64,000 nucleotides of DNA, from the NCBI RefSeq assembly GCF_014635045.1, contig NZ_BMCF01000002.1, forward strand, positions 1-64,000, in the 5' to 3' direction. Both the position numbers and the translations under genes were made by a program. Numbering within the stretch: position 1 is the stretch's first letter; every line of letters begins with the position of its first letter. Below the pieces are notes generated by a model that worked only from the letters and a program-made list of their open reading frames with translations, was not told the DNA's origin and did no database searches. The stretch is from Staphylococcus nepalensis (lineage in GTDB: Bacteria; Bacillota; Bacilli; Staphylococcales; Staphylococcaceae). Positions 1 to 8,472 of this stretch are shown here, in pieces.

Positions 1-6
1 CAACTT

Positions 7-121
7 GTCTGGTGACTATAGCAAGGAGGTCACACCTGTTCCCATGCCGAACACAGAAGTTAAGCTCCTTAGCGCCGATGGTAGTCGGACTTACGTTCCG
101 CAAGAGTAGGACGTTGCCAGG
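7..121 (+). rRNA. rrf: 5S ribosomal RNA
   Basis: The sequence reads as a typical Firmicutes 5S rRNA. It contains the conserved CCGAACACAGAAGTTAAGC loop (about 47-65), and its complementary ends TCTGGTGAC / GTTGCCAGGC close helix I. It is the last gene of an rRNA operon whose 16S and 23S lie left of the window. The tRNA array starts only 12 bases downstream, so rRNA and tRNAs are probably co-transcribed. Confidence 0.95.
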
Positions 122-133
122 CAATTATTTAAT

Positions 134-209
134 GGAGGATTAGCTCAGCTGGGAGAGCATCTGCCTTACAAGCAGGGGGTCGGCGGTTCGAACCCGTCAT
201 CCTCCACCA
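134..209 (+). tRNA. tRNA-Val (TAC)
   Basis: Full cloverleaf with anticodon TAC in the loop between CTGCC and AGCAG; the 3' CCA is encoded. It is the first of 26 tRNAs behind the 5S gene; the order Val-Thr-Lys-Leu-Gly-Leu-Arg-Pro-Ala matches the known Bacillus trnB cluster. Confidence 0.95.
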
Positions 210-219
210 TTTCAAATAA

Positions 220-295
<76 letters not shown>

Positions 296-301
296 TCTTT
301 A

Positions 302-377
302 GAGCCATTAGCTCAGTTGGTAGAGCATCTGACTTTTAATCAGAGGGTCAGTGGTTCGAGACCACTATGGCTCACCA
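302..377 (+). tRNA. tRNA-Lys (TTT)
   Basis: Cloverleaf with acceptor GAGCCAT/ATGGCTC, anticodon TTT and encoded CCA. Confidence 0.95.
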
Positions 378-389
378 TTCAAGAATAAC

Positions 390-471
390 GCGGGTGTGGC
401 GGAATTGGCAGACGCACTAGACTTAGGATCTAGCGCCTTACGGCGTGGGGGTTCGACTCCCTTCACCCGCA
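390..471 (+). tRNA. tRNA-Leu (TAG)
   Basis: Class II tRNA with a long variable arm, anticodon TAG and acceptor GCGGGTG/CACCCGC. The CCA is not encoded, so it needs CCA addition. Confidence 0.95.
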
Positions 472-474
472 TAT

Positions 475-549
475 GCAGAAGTAGTTCAGCGGTAGAATAC
501 GACCTTGCCAAGGTCGGGGTCGCGGGTTCGAATCCCGTCTTCTGCTCCA
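475..549 (+). tRNA. tRNA-Gly (GCC)
   Basis: Standard elongator Gly tRNA with anticodon GCC, a normal GGTTCGAATCC T arm and encoded CCA. It contrasts with the aberrant Gly tRNAs at 2138-2395. Confidence 0.95.
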
Positions 550-556
550 TTATATT

Positions 557-645
557 GCCGGGGTGGCGGAACTGGCAGACGCACAGGACTTAAAATCCTG
601 CGATGAGAGATCATCGTACCGGTTCGATTCCGGTCCTCGGCACCA
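557..645 (+). tRNA. tRNA-Leu (TAA)
   Basis: Class II tRNA with a long variable arm, anticodon TAA and encoded CCA. Confidence 0.95.
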
Positions 646-657
646 TGTTTTAATTAA

Positions 658-731
658 GCGCCCGTAGCTCAACTGGATAGAGTGCTTGACTACGGATCAA
701 GAGGTTATGGGTTCGACTCCTATCGGGCGCG
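658..731 (+). tRNA. tRNA-Arg (ACG)
   Basis: Anticodon ACG, whose A34 is normally edited to inosine by TadA. Acceptor GCGCCCG/CGGGCGC with G as discriminator; no CCA is encoded. Confidence 0.95.
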
Positions 732-759
732 TAATTTGGAATACTTCATCCTATGAAAA

Positions 760-833
760 CGGGAAGTAGCTCAGCTTGGTAGAGCACTTGGTTTGGGACC
801 AAGGGGTCGTAGGTTCGAATCCTGTCTTCCCGA
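760..833 (+). tRNA. tRNA-Pro (TGG)
   Basis: Anticodon TGG and acceptor CGGGAAG/CTTCCCG with A as discriminator; no CCA is encoded. Confidence 0.95.
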
Positions 834-852
834 TACTTACTAAATTTAACAT

Positions 853-928
853 GGGGGCTTAGCTCAGATGGGAGAGCGCCTGCTTTGCACGCAGGAGGTC
901 AGCGGTTCGATCCCGCTAGTCTCCACCA
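853..928 (+). tRNA. tRNA-Ala (TGC)
   Basis: Anticodon TGC, encoded CCA, and an acceptor stem with two G-U pairs. Confidence 0.95.
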
Positions 929-954
929 TATATTAATACAAACTAAATTACAAC

Positions 955-1028
955 GGCGGTGTAGCTCAGCTGGCTAGAGCGTACGGTTCATACCCGTGAG
1001 GTCGTGGGTTCGATTCCCTCCACCGCCA
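955..1028 (+). tRNA. tRNA-Met (CAT), elongator
   Basis: Anticodon CAT and a fully paired acceptor GGCGGTG, so it is not the initiator. Its position after tRNA-Ala matches the elongator Met of the Bacillus trnB order. No CCA is encoded. Confidence 0.9.
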
Positions 1029-1054
1029 CTATTATTAGTTGTAAATTATACTTA

Positions 1055-1128
1055 GGACCTTTAGCTCAGTTGGTCAGAGCTAACGGCTCATAACCGTTCG
1101 GTCGCAGGTTCGAATCCTGCAAGGTCCA
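1055..1128 (+). tRNA. tRNA with CAT anticodon, elongator Met or tRNA-Ile2
   Basis: Anticodon CAT and acceptor GGACCTT/AAGGTCC with A as discriminator; no CCA is encoded. The array has three CAT tRNAs and bacteria need initiator Met, elongator Met and Ile2 (C34 changed to lysidine by TilS). By synteny with the Bacillus Met-Ile-Ser-fMet order this is the most likely Ile2, but sequence alone does not settle it. Confidence 0.85.
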
Positions 1129-1137
1129 TATAATTTT

Positions 1138-1230
1138 GGAGGAATACCCAAGTCCGGCTGAAGGGATCGGTCTTGAAAACCGACAGGGGCTTAACGGCCC
1201 GCGGGGGTTCGAATCCCTCTTCCTCCGCCA
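1138..1230 (+). tRNA. tRNA-Ser (TGA), copy 1
   Basis: Class II tRNA with anticodon TGA and encoded CCA. It is followed after 41 bases by a near-identical copy. The variable arm reads GGGGC...GCCC here. Confidence 0.95.
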
Positions 1231-1271
1231 TTTTTATAACAATTTAATAAGTTTAATTTACGCATATTTTT

Positions 1272-1361
1272 GGAGGAATACCCAAGTCCGGCTGAAGGGA
1301 TCGGTCTTGAAAACCGACAGGAGCTTAACGGCTCGCGGGGGTTCGAATCCCTCTTCCTCCG
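1272..1361 (+). tRNA. tRNA-Ser (TGA), copy 2
   Basis: Tandem duplicate of the previous tRNA. It differs by a paired change in the variable arm (G-C replaced by A-T) and lacks the encoded CCA, so it looks like a functional paralogue. Confidence 0.95.
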
Positions 1362-1377
1362 CTATTAATATCATTAC

Positions 1378-1451
<74 letters not shown>

Positions 1452-1465
1452 TTTACATTTAAAAT

Positions 1466-1541
1466 GGTCTCGTAGTGTAGCGGTTAACACGCCTGCCTGT
1501 CACGCAGGAGATCGCGGGTTCGATTCCCGTCGAGACCGCCA
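1466..1541 (+). tRNA. tRNA-Asp (GTC)
   Basis: Anticodon GTC and encoded CCA. Identical to the copy at 38551-38626. Confidence 0.95.
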
Positions 1542-1555
1542 TTAATATTTATTAT

Positions 1556-1628
1556 GGTTCAGTAGCTCAGTTGGTAGAGCAATGGATTGAAGCTCCATGT
1601 GTCGGCAGTTCGATTCTGTCCTGAACCA
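1556..1628 (+). tRNA. tRNA-Phe (GAA)
   Basis: Anticodon GAA and acceptor GGTTCAG/CTGAACC; no full CCA is encoded. It differs by one T-loop base from the copy at 38641-38713. Confidence 0.95.
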
Positions 1629-1638
1629 TTTTATACAA

Positions 1639-1714
<76 letters not shown>

Positions 1715-1721
1715 TCTTTAT

Positions 1722-1805
1722 GGAGGGGTAGCGAAGTGGCTAAACGCGGCGGACTGTAAATCCGCTCCTTCGGGTTCGGCAGTTCGAATCTGCCCCCCTC
1801 CACCA
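1722..1805 (+). tRNA. tRNA-Tyr (GTA)
   Basis: Class II tRNA with a long variable arm, anticodon GTA and encoded CCA. Confidence 0.95.
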
Positions 1806-1816
1806 TGTAATTTAAT

Positions 1817-1890
1817 AGGGGTATAGTTCAACGGTAGAATAAAGGTCTCCAAAACCTTCGATGTGGGTTCGATTCCTACTACCCCTGCCA
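1817..1890 (+). tRNA. tRNA-Trp (CCA)
   Basis: Anticodon CCA, acceptor AGGGGTA/TACCCCT with G as discriminator, and encoded 3' CCA. Confidence 0.95.
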
Positions 1891-1891
1891 T

Positions 1892-1965
1892 GGCGGTTGT
1901 GGCGAAGTGGTTAACGCATCGGATTGTGGTTCCGACACGCGTGGGTTCGATTCCCATCAACCGCC
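1892..1965 (+). tRNA. tRNA-His (GTG)
   Basis: Anticodon GTG, with the extra G-1 base opposite C73 that marks tRNA-His. No CCA is encoded. The paralogue at 38726-38799 differs in two bases near the variable loop. Confidence 0.95.
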
Positions 1966-1976
1966 CTTATTATTAA

Positions 1977-2048
1977 TGGGCTATAGCCAAGCGGTAAGGC
2001 AACGGACTTTGACTCCGTCATTCGTTGGTTCGAATCCAGCTAGCCCAG
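1977..2048 (+). tRNA. tRNA-Gln (TTG)
   Basis: Anticodon TTG and acceptor TGGGCTA/TAGCCCA with G as discriminator; no CCA is encoded. Confidence 0.95.
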
Positions 2049-2056
2049 TTTCTATT

Positions 2057-2130
<74 letters not shown>

Positions 2131-2137
2131 TGAATAT

Positions 2138-2212
2138 GCGGGAGTAGTTCAACTCTTAGAACACATTCCTTCCCGGAATGAGATATAGGTGCAAGTCCTA
2201 TCTTCCGCTCCA
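2138..2212 (+). tRNA. non-canonical tRNA-Gly (TCC), cell-wall type, copy 1
   Basis: Anticodon TCC and encoded CCA, but the D loop lacks the GG pair (AACTCTTA) and the T loop is TGCAAGT instead of TTCRANN. Staphylococcal tRNA-Gly genes with these changes are known as non-proteinogenic: they are charged with Gly, bind EF-Tu poorly, and donate Gly to the Fem peptidyltransferases for the peptidoglycan bridge. This copy differs from the next two by one D-stem base (GAACAC versus GAATAC). Confidence 0.92.
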
Positions 2213-2229
2213 TTTAATTTAATATTCTT

Positions 2230-2304
2230 GCGGGAGTAGTTCAACTCTTAGAATACATTCCTTCCCGGAATGAGATATAGGTGCAAGTCCTATCTTCCGC
2301 TCCA
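2230..2304 (+). tRNA. non-canonical tRNA-Gly (TCC), cell-wall type, copy 2
   Basis: Tandem copy with the same altered D and T loops, anticodon TCC and encoded CCA. Identical to copy 3. Confidence 0.92.
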
Positions 2305-2320
2305 TTTAATTTAATTTTTT

Positions 2321-2395
2321 GCGGGAGTAGTTCAACTCTTAGAATACATTCCTTCCCGGAATGAGATATAGGTGCAAGTCCTATCTTCCGCTCCA
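2321..2395 (+). tRNA. non-canonical tRNA-Gly (TCC), cell-wall type, copy 3
   Basis: Third tandem copy, identical to copy 2. A short hairpin with a T run follows at 2401-2424, so many transcripts may end here rather than after tRNA-Leu. Confidence 0.92.
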
Positions 2396-2400
2396 TTTTC

Positions 2401-2424
2401 ACTTCCGTGTTTGGAAGTTTTTTG
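2401..2424 (+). terminator. short hairpin plus T run inside the tRNA array
   Basis: Stem ACTTCC/GGAAGT with a six-base loop followed by a T run. It lies between the Gly trio and tRNA-Leu(CAA). The stem is short, so termination may be partial. Confidence 0.5.
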
Positions 2425-2437
2425 TCTATAATATTGA

Positions 2438-2521
2438 GCCAGCGTGGCGGAATTGGCAGACGCGCGGGACTCAAAATCCCGTTCCTTTTTTGGAGTGTCG
2501 GTTCGATCCCGACCGCTGGTA
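2438..2521 (+). tRNA. tRNA-Leu (CAA)
   Basis: Class II tRNA with anticodon CAA and a long variable arm. The first acceptor pair is G-U and no CCA is encoded. It is the last gene of the array. Confidence 0.93.
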
Positions 2522-2545
2522 TACTGATATTTAAATAAATATTTT

Positions 2546-2575
2546 GAACCCTAGTTATACTAGGGTTCTTTTTTA
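2546..2575 (+). terminator. intrinsic terminator of the rRNA/tRNA operon
   Basis: Nine-base perfect stem GAACCCTAG/CTAGGGTTC with a five-base loop and seven Ts. Confidence 0.9.
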
Positions 2576-3030
2576 CTTCAAATTGTTTAAATTTAACATG
2601 AACTGGTTTCTCTTAATAATTATGCTTTTGGTGAAGGTTAAAGTTTTTAACGTGGTTTTTATACTTCGTAATACTCATTTATTCCAACATTTTATTATAC
2701 TTATAGCTAATTAAATATTTATATTGAAAGCTTATTAAACTATAATTTATTATTTTTTGTTATTTAACTACTCACCGTAAGTATATTATAAAAACGAGGT
2801 ATTTCTTCGTATTATATATAGCTTCAAGATTGTGATGATGTAACATTTGCTATTGTTAGCTATATATTTTATAAAGTGGCATCCCGGTATTTCTTTTAGC
2901 TAATTTGATTCATGTTTAAGTTATTTTAATTTCTGATGTGGGTGTTAGTGGATATTATTTGTAGTTTATATTGTAGTTTTGTCTGAAATATAATATTATT
3001 AGTCTAATGTTATATATGGAGGATACATAA
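2576..3030. other. AT-rich intergenic region
   Basis: About 455 bases between the tRNA terminator and the next gene. I see no ORF with a ribosome site, no strong hairpin and no recognisable RNA. The only clear element is GGAGG (about 3017) ahead of the ATG at 3031. Confidence 0.6.
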
Positions 3031-4098
3031 ATGGTACAATCAAAGACAATTAAGCCTACAGGAAAAGCTTTTATTGGTAATATTTTGCAAGCTGTTGGTG
3101 CTGGGGTAGTCATAGCGTTAATACCTAATGCACTTTTAGGTGAATTATTAAAGTTTTTTAAGGAAGAAAATCAACTATTAGAAATGATATATCAATTGGT
3201 TGTTTTAATACAATCATTTATGGCATTTATTATAGGTGTTTTAGCAGCGCATCAATTTAAATTTAATGGCGCTGGTGCGACTATGATTGGTGTTTCTGCA
3301 ATGTTGGGCAGTGGAGCAGTGAAAATGACAACGGAGGGGTTCACACTCAACGGGATAGGAGATATTATAAATACTATTTTAGTTGTTATTATTGCCTGCT
3401 CATTGTATTTATTGTTACAAAATAAATTGGGTTCTCTTGAAATGATTTTACTTCCTGTTATTATACCAGTTATAAGTGGCGTTATAGGGTTATTTACGTT
3501 AGACTATGTTTCCAATGTTACTAAGGGGATTGGTCATATTGTCAGTGCTTTTACAGAATTTAATCCATTAATAATGTCAATTTTAATATGTGTTACATAT
3601 GCTTTATTGATGGTTACACCAATATCTGTCGTTGCCATAGCAACAGCAATAAGCTTATCAGGTTTAGGTAGCGGAGCAGCAAATATGGGTATCGTAGCAG
3701 CATGTGTGACATTCTTATTTGGTTCAATTAGAGTGAATGGCGCAGGTGTGAACTTAGTATTAATTATTGGAGCAGCTAAAATGATGATTCCTGTATATTT
3801 CAAACATCTAATTATTGCAATACCATTAGCCATTAATGGTGTCATCGGAGGATTCATTGCTTATTTTATTGGAATTAAAGGTACGCCAATGTCTGCTGGT
3901 TTTGGTTATACTGGTTTAGTTGGACCAATCAATGCTTTTAACCGTATGGATGGAGATCCAACGATGAATATTATATTATTAGTGTTTGGTTATTTTATAA
4001 TTCCATTTGTTGCTGCATTTTTTGTACATGAAATATGCAAAAAAATGATTCGTAAATATACAGATGAAATATATAAGTTTGAAATACCTAAACAATAA
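3031..4098 (+). CDS. PTS EIIC-like integral membrane protein
   Basis: A 355-residue protein made almost entirely of hydrophobic helices. It resembles the stand-alone EIIC family (PTS_EIIC_2 type), which is found without adjacent EIIA or EIIB domains. Glycine-rich loops such as GSGAANMG and SAGFGYTGLVGP (about residue 290) are typical of that group. The start is an ATG after TATGGAGGATAC. It is monocistronic: a tRNA terminator lies upstream and a strong hairpin (4170-4209) follows. The substrate cannot be read from sequence. No phosphorylatable EIIB cysteine or EIIA histidine is encoded nearby, so it may act as a channel or use partners elsewhere. Confidence 0.8.
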   Translation: MVQSKTIKPTGKAFIGNILQAVGAGVVIALIPNALLGELLKFFKEENQLLEMIYQLVVLIQSFMAFIIGVLAAHQFKFNGAGATMIGVSAMLGSGAVKMTTEGFTLNGIGDIINTILVVIIACSLYLLLQNKLGSLEMILLPVIIPVISGVIGLFTLDYVSNVTKGIGHIVSAFTEFNPLIMSILICVTYALLMVTPISVVAIATAISLSGLGSGAANMGIVAACVTFLFGSIRVNGAGVNLVLIIGAAKMMIPVYFKHLIIAIPLAINGVIGGFIAYFIGIKGTPMSAGFGYTGLVGPINAFNRMDGDPTMNIILLVFGYFIIPFVAAFFVHEICKKMIRKYTDEIYKFEIPKQ

Positions 4099-4169
4099 GT
4101 TAAGAGTGAAAATCATAAAGCGTGAAAGTTAATATATGAGTGTTTTGATTAGTATTTATAAATAGTAGT

Positions 4170-4209
4170 GTGAGTCATCGAATTGATATATTCGGTGACT
4201 CACATTTTT
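4170..4209 (+). terminator. intrinsic terminator
   Basis: Fourteen-base stem (GTGAGTCATCGAAT with ATTCGGTGACTCAC, one mismatch) followed by ATTTTTA. It ends the EIIC-like gene. Confidence 0.8.
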
Positions 4210-4344
4210 AATATGCAATATTTATGCATATATTAGAGGTTAATCATTTGGATTATAACTTTATATGGAAGGAATGAAATAATGTATTGAATATTTTTAC
4301 GTGATTATGTATAATAATTAATGTTAGGGAAAGGAGATCACTAG

Positions 4345-5808
4345 ATGAAACAACTACTGAAAGTGCTTATTATATTTTCTTTACTTATAAGTACATTAAT
4401 TATTTACATAAATCCTGAAATAAATGCTGAAGCAAACGACCAATGGGAAAAGATTAAAGAACGCGGTGAATTACGTGTCGGGTTATCAGCTGATTATGCA
4501 CCGTATGAATTTGAGCATAATGTAAACGGCAAAACAAAATACGCTGGTATTGATATTGATATTGCCAAAAAAATTGCGAAAGATAATAACTTAAAATTGA
4601 AAATTGTAAATATGCAATTTGATAGTTTGTTAGGTGCTATTAAGACAGGAAAAATTGACATTATTATATCAGGTATGACACCTACACCAGAGCGGTTAAA
4701 AGAAGTTGATTTTTCTAATGCTTATATGACGGTAGATCAAAAAATGATTATTAAAAAATCAGAAGCTGATCGTTTTAAAACGATAAGTGATTTTGCTAAT
4801 AAAAAAATTGGTGTCCAAAAACAAACACAACAAGAAAAAATAGCACAAAACGAAATTGAAAATGCACAAATTCAATCATTAACTAGAGTTCCTGAAGTTA
4901 TCATGTCATTAAAAAGCGGTAAAGTAAATGGAATGGTTATTGAAGGACCTGTAGCAGAAGCTTATTTAAAACAAAATAAAGATTTAACATTTGCAGATGA
5001 TGTTAAATTTGAAGAAGGGAGAAAAAATACAGCAATTGCGCTACCCAAAAATTCTCCAGTCTTAATGGATAAATTAAATAGTTCTATCAAAGATGTAAAA
5101 GATAAAAATTTATTAGACGATTATAAAGATTCAGCTGCTGAAGCTATGCAAAAAAATGAAGGTAACTTCTTTACGAAATATGGTAATTTTTTCTTGAAAG
5201 GTATTAAAAATACAATCCTAATTTCGATAGTAGGTGTAGTTCTAGGTGCTGTATTTGGAGCGTTTATCGCATTATTGAAATTAAGTAAAATTAAAATATT
5301 AAGATGGATTTCATCGGCGTACATTGAATTTTTAAGAGGTACACCATTATTAGTACAAGTCTTCCTAGTTTATTTTGGTACTACAGCAGTACTCGGGTTA
5401 GATATATCTGCTTTAATATGTGGTATGATAGCGCTCGTTATAAACTGTTCAGCTTATATTGCTGAAATAATAAGAGCAGGGATCAATGCAGTTGATAAAG
5501 GGCAAACTGAAGCAGCTAGAAGCTTAGGACTAACTTATGGTCAAACGATGAAATCAGTTATTTTACCACAAGCTGTGAAAAATATATTACCAGCTTTAGG
5601 TAATGAATTTGTGACTGTAATTAAAGAATCTTCAATTGTATCTGTAATAGGCGTTAGTGAAATTATGTTTAATGCACAAGTTGTGCAAGGTGCTTCATTT
5701 GATCCATTCACTCCACTTATTGTAGCTGCAGTATTATACTTTATACTTACATTTACTTTATCAAGAGTGATGAATTTCTTCGAAGGGAGATTGAAAGTTA
5801 GTGATTAA
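4345..5808 (+). CDS. polar amino-acid (glutamine-type) ABC transporter, substrate-binding protein fused to permease
   Basis: A 487-residue fusion. Residues 1-30 form a signal/anchor segment. Residues about 37-260 are a periplasmic-binding-protein type 3 domain ([34 protein letters not shown], with a second lobe). Residues about 285-485 are the membrane domain with the EAA loop [10 protein letters not shown] near 390 that contacts the ATPase. This architecture is known from lactococcal and staphylococcal GlnP, which imports glutamine or glutamate. RBS AAAGGAG. The stop overlaps the start of the ATPase gene, so the two are translationally coupled. The exact substrate is inferred from the family only. 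Confidence 0.9.
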   Translation: MKQLLKVLIIFSLLISTLIIYINPEINAEANDQWEKIKERGELRVGLSADYAPYEFEHNVNGKTKYAGIDIDIAKKIAKDNNLKLKIVNMQFDSLLGAIKTGKIDIIISGMTPTPERLKEVDFSNAYMTVDQKMIIKKSEADRFKTISDFANKKIGVQKQTQQEKIAQNEIENAQIQSLTRVPEVIMSLKSGKVNGMVIEGPVAEAYLKQNKDLTFADDVKFEEGRKNTAIALPKNSPVLMDKLNSSIKDVKDKNLLDDYKDSAAEAMQKNEGNFFTKYGNFFLKGIKNTILISIVGVVLGAVFGAFIALLKLSKIKILRWISSAYIEFLRGTPLLVQVFLVYFGTTAVLGLDISALICGMIALVINCSAYIAEIIRAGINAVDKGQTEAARSLGLTYGQTMKSVILPQAVKNILPALGNEFVTVIKESSIVSVIGVSEIMFNAQVVQGASFDPFTPLIVAAVLYFILTFTLSRVMNFFEGRLKVSD

Positions 5809-6523
5809 TATTAAAAATTTATATAAAGCATTTGGGAAGAATGAAGTATTAAAAGGCATAGATTTGAAAGTGGAAAAGGGAGAAGTTGTTGCAATTATTG
5901 GCCCGTCTGGAAGTGGTAAAAGTACACTTTTGCGTTGTATGAATTTATTAGAAACACCTTCAAGTGGTGAAGTAATATTTAAAGATAATCATTTAACAAA
6001 TGAAAAAACAAAATTAGAAACCTTAAGACAACAAATGGGAATGGTTTTTCAGAACTTTAATTTGTTTCCTCATAAAAAAGTAATTGATAACATTATGCTA
6101 GCACCTAGTTTATTGAAAAAAGGTAGTCAAAGTAAATTAAGAAAAGAAGCGAATATTTTATTAAAAAAAGTAGGCTTAGAAGATAAAGCTGATGCTTATC
6201 CGTCACAACTATCTGGAGGACAAAAGCAAAGAGTGGCAATTGCAAGGGCGCTTGCGATGAATCCAGAAGTTTTACTATTTGATGAACCTACGTCAGCACT
6301 TGACCCAGAAGTGGTCGGTGATGTATTAAAAGTAATGAAAGATTTAGCAAAAGAAGGCATGACTATGGCGGTAGTAACACATGAAATGAATTTTGCTAAA
6401 GATGTAAGTGATAAAGTCGTTTTCATGGCTGATGGTGTAATCGTAGAAGCTGGTAAGCCACAAGATATTTTTGAACAACCCAAGCACGATAGAACCAAAA
6501 ATTTCTTAGCACGTGTCTTGTAA
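5801..6523 (+). CDS. glnQ: polar amino-acid ABC transporter ATP-binding protein (GlnQ-like)
   Basis: A 240-residue ABC ATPase: Walker [10 protein letters not shown] (residues 34-42), Q loop in [12 protein letters not shown], signature LSGGQKQR (about 137), Walker [13 protein letters not shown] and the switch H in VVTHEMNFA. This is the typical HisP/GlnQ subclass. It starts with GTG eight bases before the end of the permease gene. Together with the upstream fusion it forms a complete importer. The hairpin at 6538-6595 ends the operon. Confidence 0.93.
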   Translation: MINIKNLYKAFGKNEVLKGIDLKVEKGEVVAIIGPSGSGKSTLLRCMNLLETPSSGEVIFKDNHLTNEKTKLETLRQQMGMVFQNFNLFPHKKVIDNIMLAPSLLKKGSQSKLRKEANILLKKVGLEDKADAYPSQLSGGQKQRVAIARALAMNPEVLLFDEPTSALDPEVVGDVLKVMKDLAKEGMTMAVVTHEMNFAKDVSDKVVFMADGVIVEAGKPQDIFEQPKHDRTKNFLARVL

Positions 6524-6537
6524 ATATATTGTATTTA

Positions 6538-6595
6538 AGCAAGTTGATTATGAACGTAGTACACTACAATTCATTTAAATCAGCTTGTTTTTTTA
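6538..6595 (+). terminator. intrinsic terminator after glnQ
   Basis: Stem CAAGTTGATT/AATCAGCTTG (one G-U pair) followed by seven Ts. Confidence 0.75.
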
Positions 6596-6687
6596 ATAAA
6601 AATTTGAAATTTGTTTCAGTGAATTCTCTTAATAACACTGAATGTGTTAAACTATAGAATGTATGTTTTTAAGGTGGGGTGTATTAA

Positions 6688-7815
6688 ATGAATATAGATC
6701 AATTGAAACAAGATGTCATAGACTATGCCCATTCAATTGGAATTGATAGTATAGGCTTTACAACTGCTGATCCATTTGATGAATTAAAGCAAAAATTAGT
6801 GGATTATCATGCAAAGGGTTACGCATCAGGCTTTGAAGAATCAGATATTGGTTTACGAACTGAACCCAAATTATCGTTACCAACGGCAAGATCAATTATT
6901 GCTATTGCTGTTGGTTATCCTAATAAATTGAAAGGTGCACCTAGGAGTGTACGTGGAGATAGAAGAGGCATGTTTGCGAGGGCTTCATGGGGTCAAGATT
7001 ATCATACAATCATGAGAAAACGTTTGGACCAATTGGCTGAATATTTAGAAGCTAGAGTACCTAATGTAGAAATAAAATCTATGGTTGATACAGGAGTATT
7101 GTCTGACCGCGCTGTTGCTGAACGCGCAGGATTAGGTTACGTAGGGAGAAACGGTTTTGTTATAAATCCAGATCTTGGTACATGGACATATTTAGGTGAA
7201 ATGTTAGTAAGTGTTCCTTTCCCGCCAGATGACCCACTTATCGATAGTTGTGGTGATTGTACTATATGTGTGGACCGTTGTCCTACTGGAGCACTTGTTG
7301 GTGATGGACAGTTAAATAGTCAAAAGTGTATTAGTTTTTTAACTCAAACAAAAGGTTACTTAGCCGATGAATACCGATATAAAATTGGTAATCGTCTTTA
7401 TGGGTGCGATACCTGTCAACAAGTTTGTCCAAGAAACCGTGGAATTAATACCCAACATGATGATATTGTTTTAGAACCTGAGGTTTTAAAACCAAGATTA
7501 GTGCCATTATTACAAATGAGTAATAAAGAATTTAAAAATACTTATGGCCATTTGGCTGGTGCTTGGAGAGGTAAAAAACCAATTCAAAGAAATGCAATAT
7601 TGGCGTTAGCGCACTTTAAAGAAGAAACAGCTATACCTGAATTACAGGAAGTGGCTTTGAATGATCCTAGGCCGATGATTAGAGGAACAGCTTATTGGGC
7701 TATTGGACAAATTCAAGGAGAAGTTGCAAGACCTTTTATAGATGCACACTATGATAATGAATTAGAAGAAGTCCAACACGAGATGTTAAAAGGGCTAGAT
7801 ATGAGGAGAGAATAA
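6688..7815 (+). CDS. queG: epoxyqueuosine reductase QueG
   Basis: A 375-residue protein. QueG carries out the last step of queuosine synthesis, a cobalamin- and iron-sulfur-dependent reduction of epoxyqueuosine at position 34 of tRNAs. Two 4Fe-4S motifs are visible: CGDCTICVDRCPTG (about residue 187) and CDTCQQVCP (about 241). The N-terminal half is the DUF1730-type cobalamin-binding region, and the C-terminus contains HEAT-like repeats (ILALAHFKEETAIPEL; PMIRGTAYWAIGQ), as in B. subtilis QueG. RBS AAGGTGGGG. It is four bases from trmL, so two wobble-position tRNA modification genes sit in one operon. Confidence 0.95.
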   Translation: MNIDQLKQDVIDYAHSIGIDSIGFTTADPFDELKQKLVDYHAKGYASGFEESDIGLRTEPKLSLPTARSIIAIAVGYPNKLKGAPRSVRGDRRGMFARASWGQDYHTIMRKRLDQLAEYLEARVPNVEIKSMVDTGVLSDRAVAERAGLGYVGRNGFVINPDLGTWTYLGEMLVSVPFPPDDPLIDSCGDCTICVDRCPTGALVGDGQLNSQKCISFLTQTKGYLADEYRYKIGNRLYGCDTCQQVCPRNRGINTQHDDIVLEPEVLKPRLVPLLQMSNKEFKNTYGHLAGAWRGKKPIQRNAILALAHFKEETAIPELQEVALNDPRPMIRGTAYWAIGQIQGEVARPFIDAHYDNELEEVQHEMLKGLDMRRE

Positions 7816-7819
7816 AAGA

Positions 7820-8290
7820 ATGACGAACCACATCGTATTATTTCAACCACAAATCCCTGGCAATACAGGAAGTATTGCCAGAACATGCGCTGGCACATAT
7901 ACACATTTACATCTAATAAAACCATTAGGATTTAGTACAGATGATAAAATGTTGAAGAGAGCAGGCCTAGATTATTGGAATTCTGTAAATATCAATTATT
8001 ATGAAAATATAGAAGAATTTTTTGCAACAACAAATGGTAATTATTATCTATTGACGAAGTTTGGTAAAAAAACATATTCTGATTTTGACTTTACTGATGA
8101 AGCACAAGATCACTATTTTATCTTCGGTAGAGAAACAACGGGGTTACCAGATTGGGTGAAAGATAAATATCAAGACACAGCGCTAAGAATCCCGATGAAC
8201 GATAATATTAGGTCATTAAATCTCTCTAATACAGCTTCTTTGCTTATATACGAAGCTTTGAGACAACAAAATTTTCCTAGCTTATATTAA
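7820..8290 (+). CDS. trmL: tRNA (cytidine/uridine-34-2'-O)-methyltransferase TrmL
   Basis: A 156-residue SPOUT methyltransferase of the TrmL/CspR size and pattern: FQPQIPGNTGSIARTCAG at the start, FGRETTGLP in the SAM knot and RSLNLSNTASLLIYEALRQ at the end. The family 2'-O-methylates the wobble base of tRNA-Leu isoacceptors. It is co-transcribed with queG (4-base spacing, RBS GAGGAGAG at the end of queG). Confidence 0.95.
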   Translation: MTNHIVLFQPQIPGNTGSIARTCAGTYTHLHLIKPLGFSTDDKMLKRAGLDYWNSVNINYYENIEEFFATTNGNYYLLTKFGKKTYSDFDFTDEAQDHYFIFGRETTGLPDWVKDKYQDTALRIPMNDNIRSLNLSNTASLLIYEALRQQNFPSLY

Positions 8291-8392
8291 ATTACATATT
8301 AATCAATGAAAATCTAGCTAAACATTTGTATAATAATGGTAAGACTTATAGTCAAGCTTTGAAATTTTGGTTGGTTTTTTAAAAGTTATATA

Positions 8393-8418
8393 GTTTATGA
8401 GAATTGCTTCAGGGGTAT
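8393..8418 (+). promoter_or_regulatory. candidate SigB promoter
   Basis: GTTTAT - 14 bases - GGGTAT, close to the staphylococcal SigB consensus GTTTAA-N12-15-GGGTAT. It lies 55 bases ahead of the NagB-like gene at 8473. No good housekeeping promoter is obvious in this gap. Confidence 0.7.
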
Positions 8419-8472
8419 TATTATAAATAATGCTAGAACGCGTGTTAAAAGAAAAAGAGGAGTGTAATTACT

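Noticed and set aside
351-593. ORFs across the first tRNA array on both strands (also 1136-1462, 1718-1960, 2241-2474)
   Set aside because: They run through well-formed tRNA genes; translating tRNA DNA gives recurring junk peptides.
3534-3857. 107-codon minus-strand ORF inside the EIIC-like gene
   Set aside because: Antisense shadow of an AT-rich membrane-protein gene with no ribosome site.
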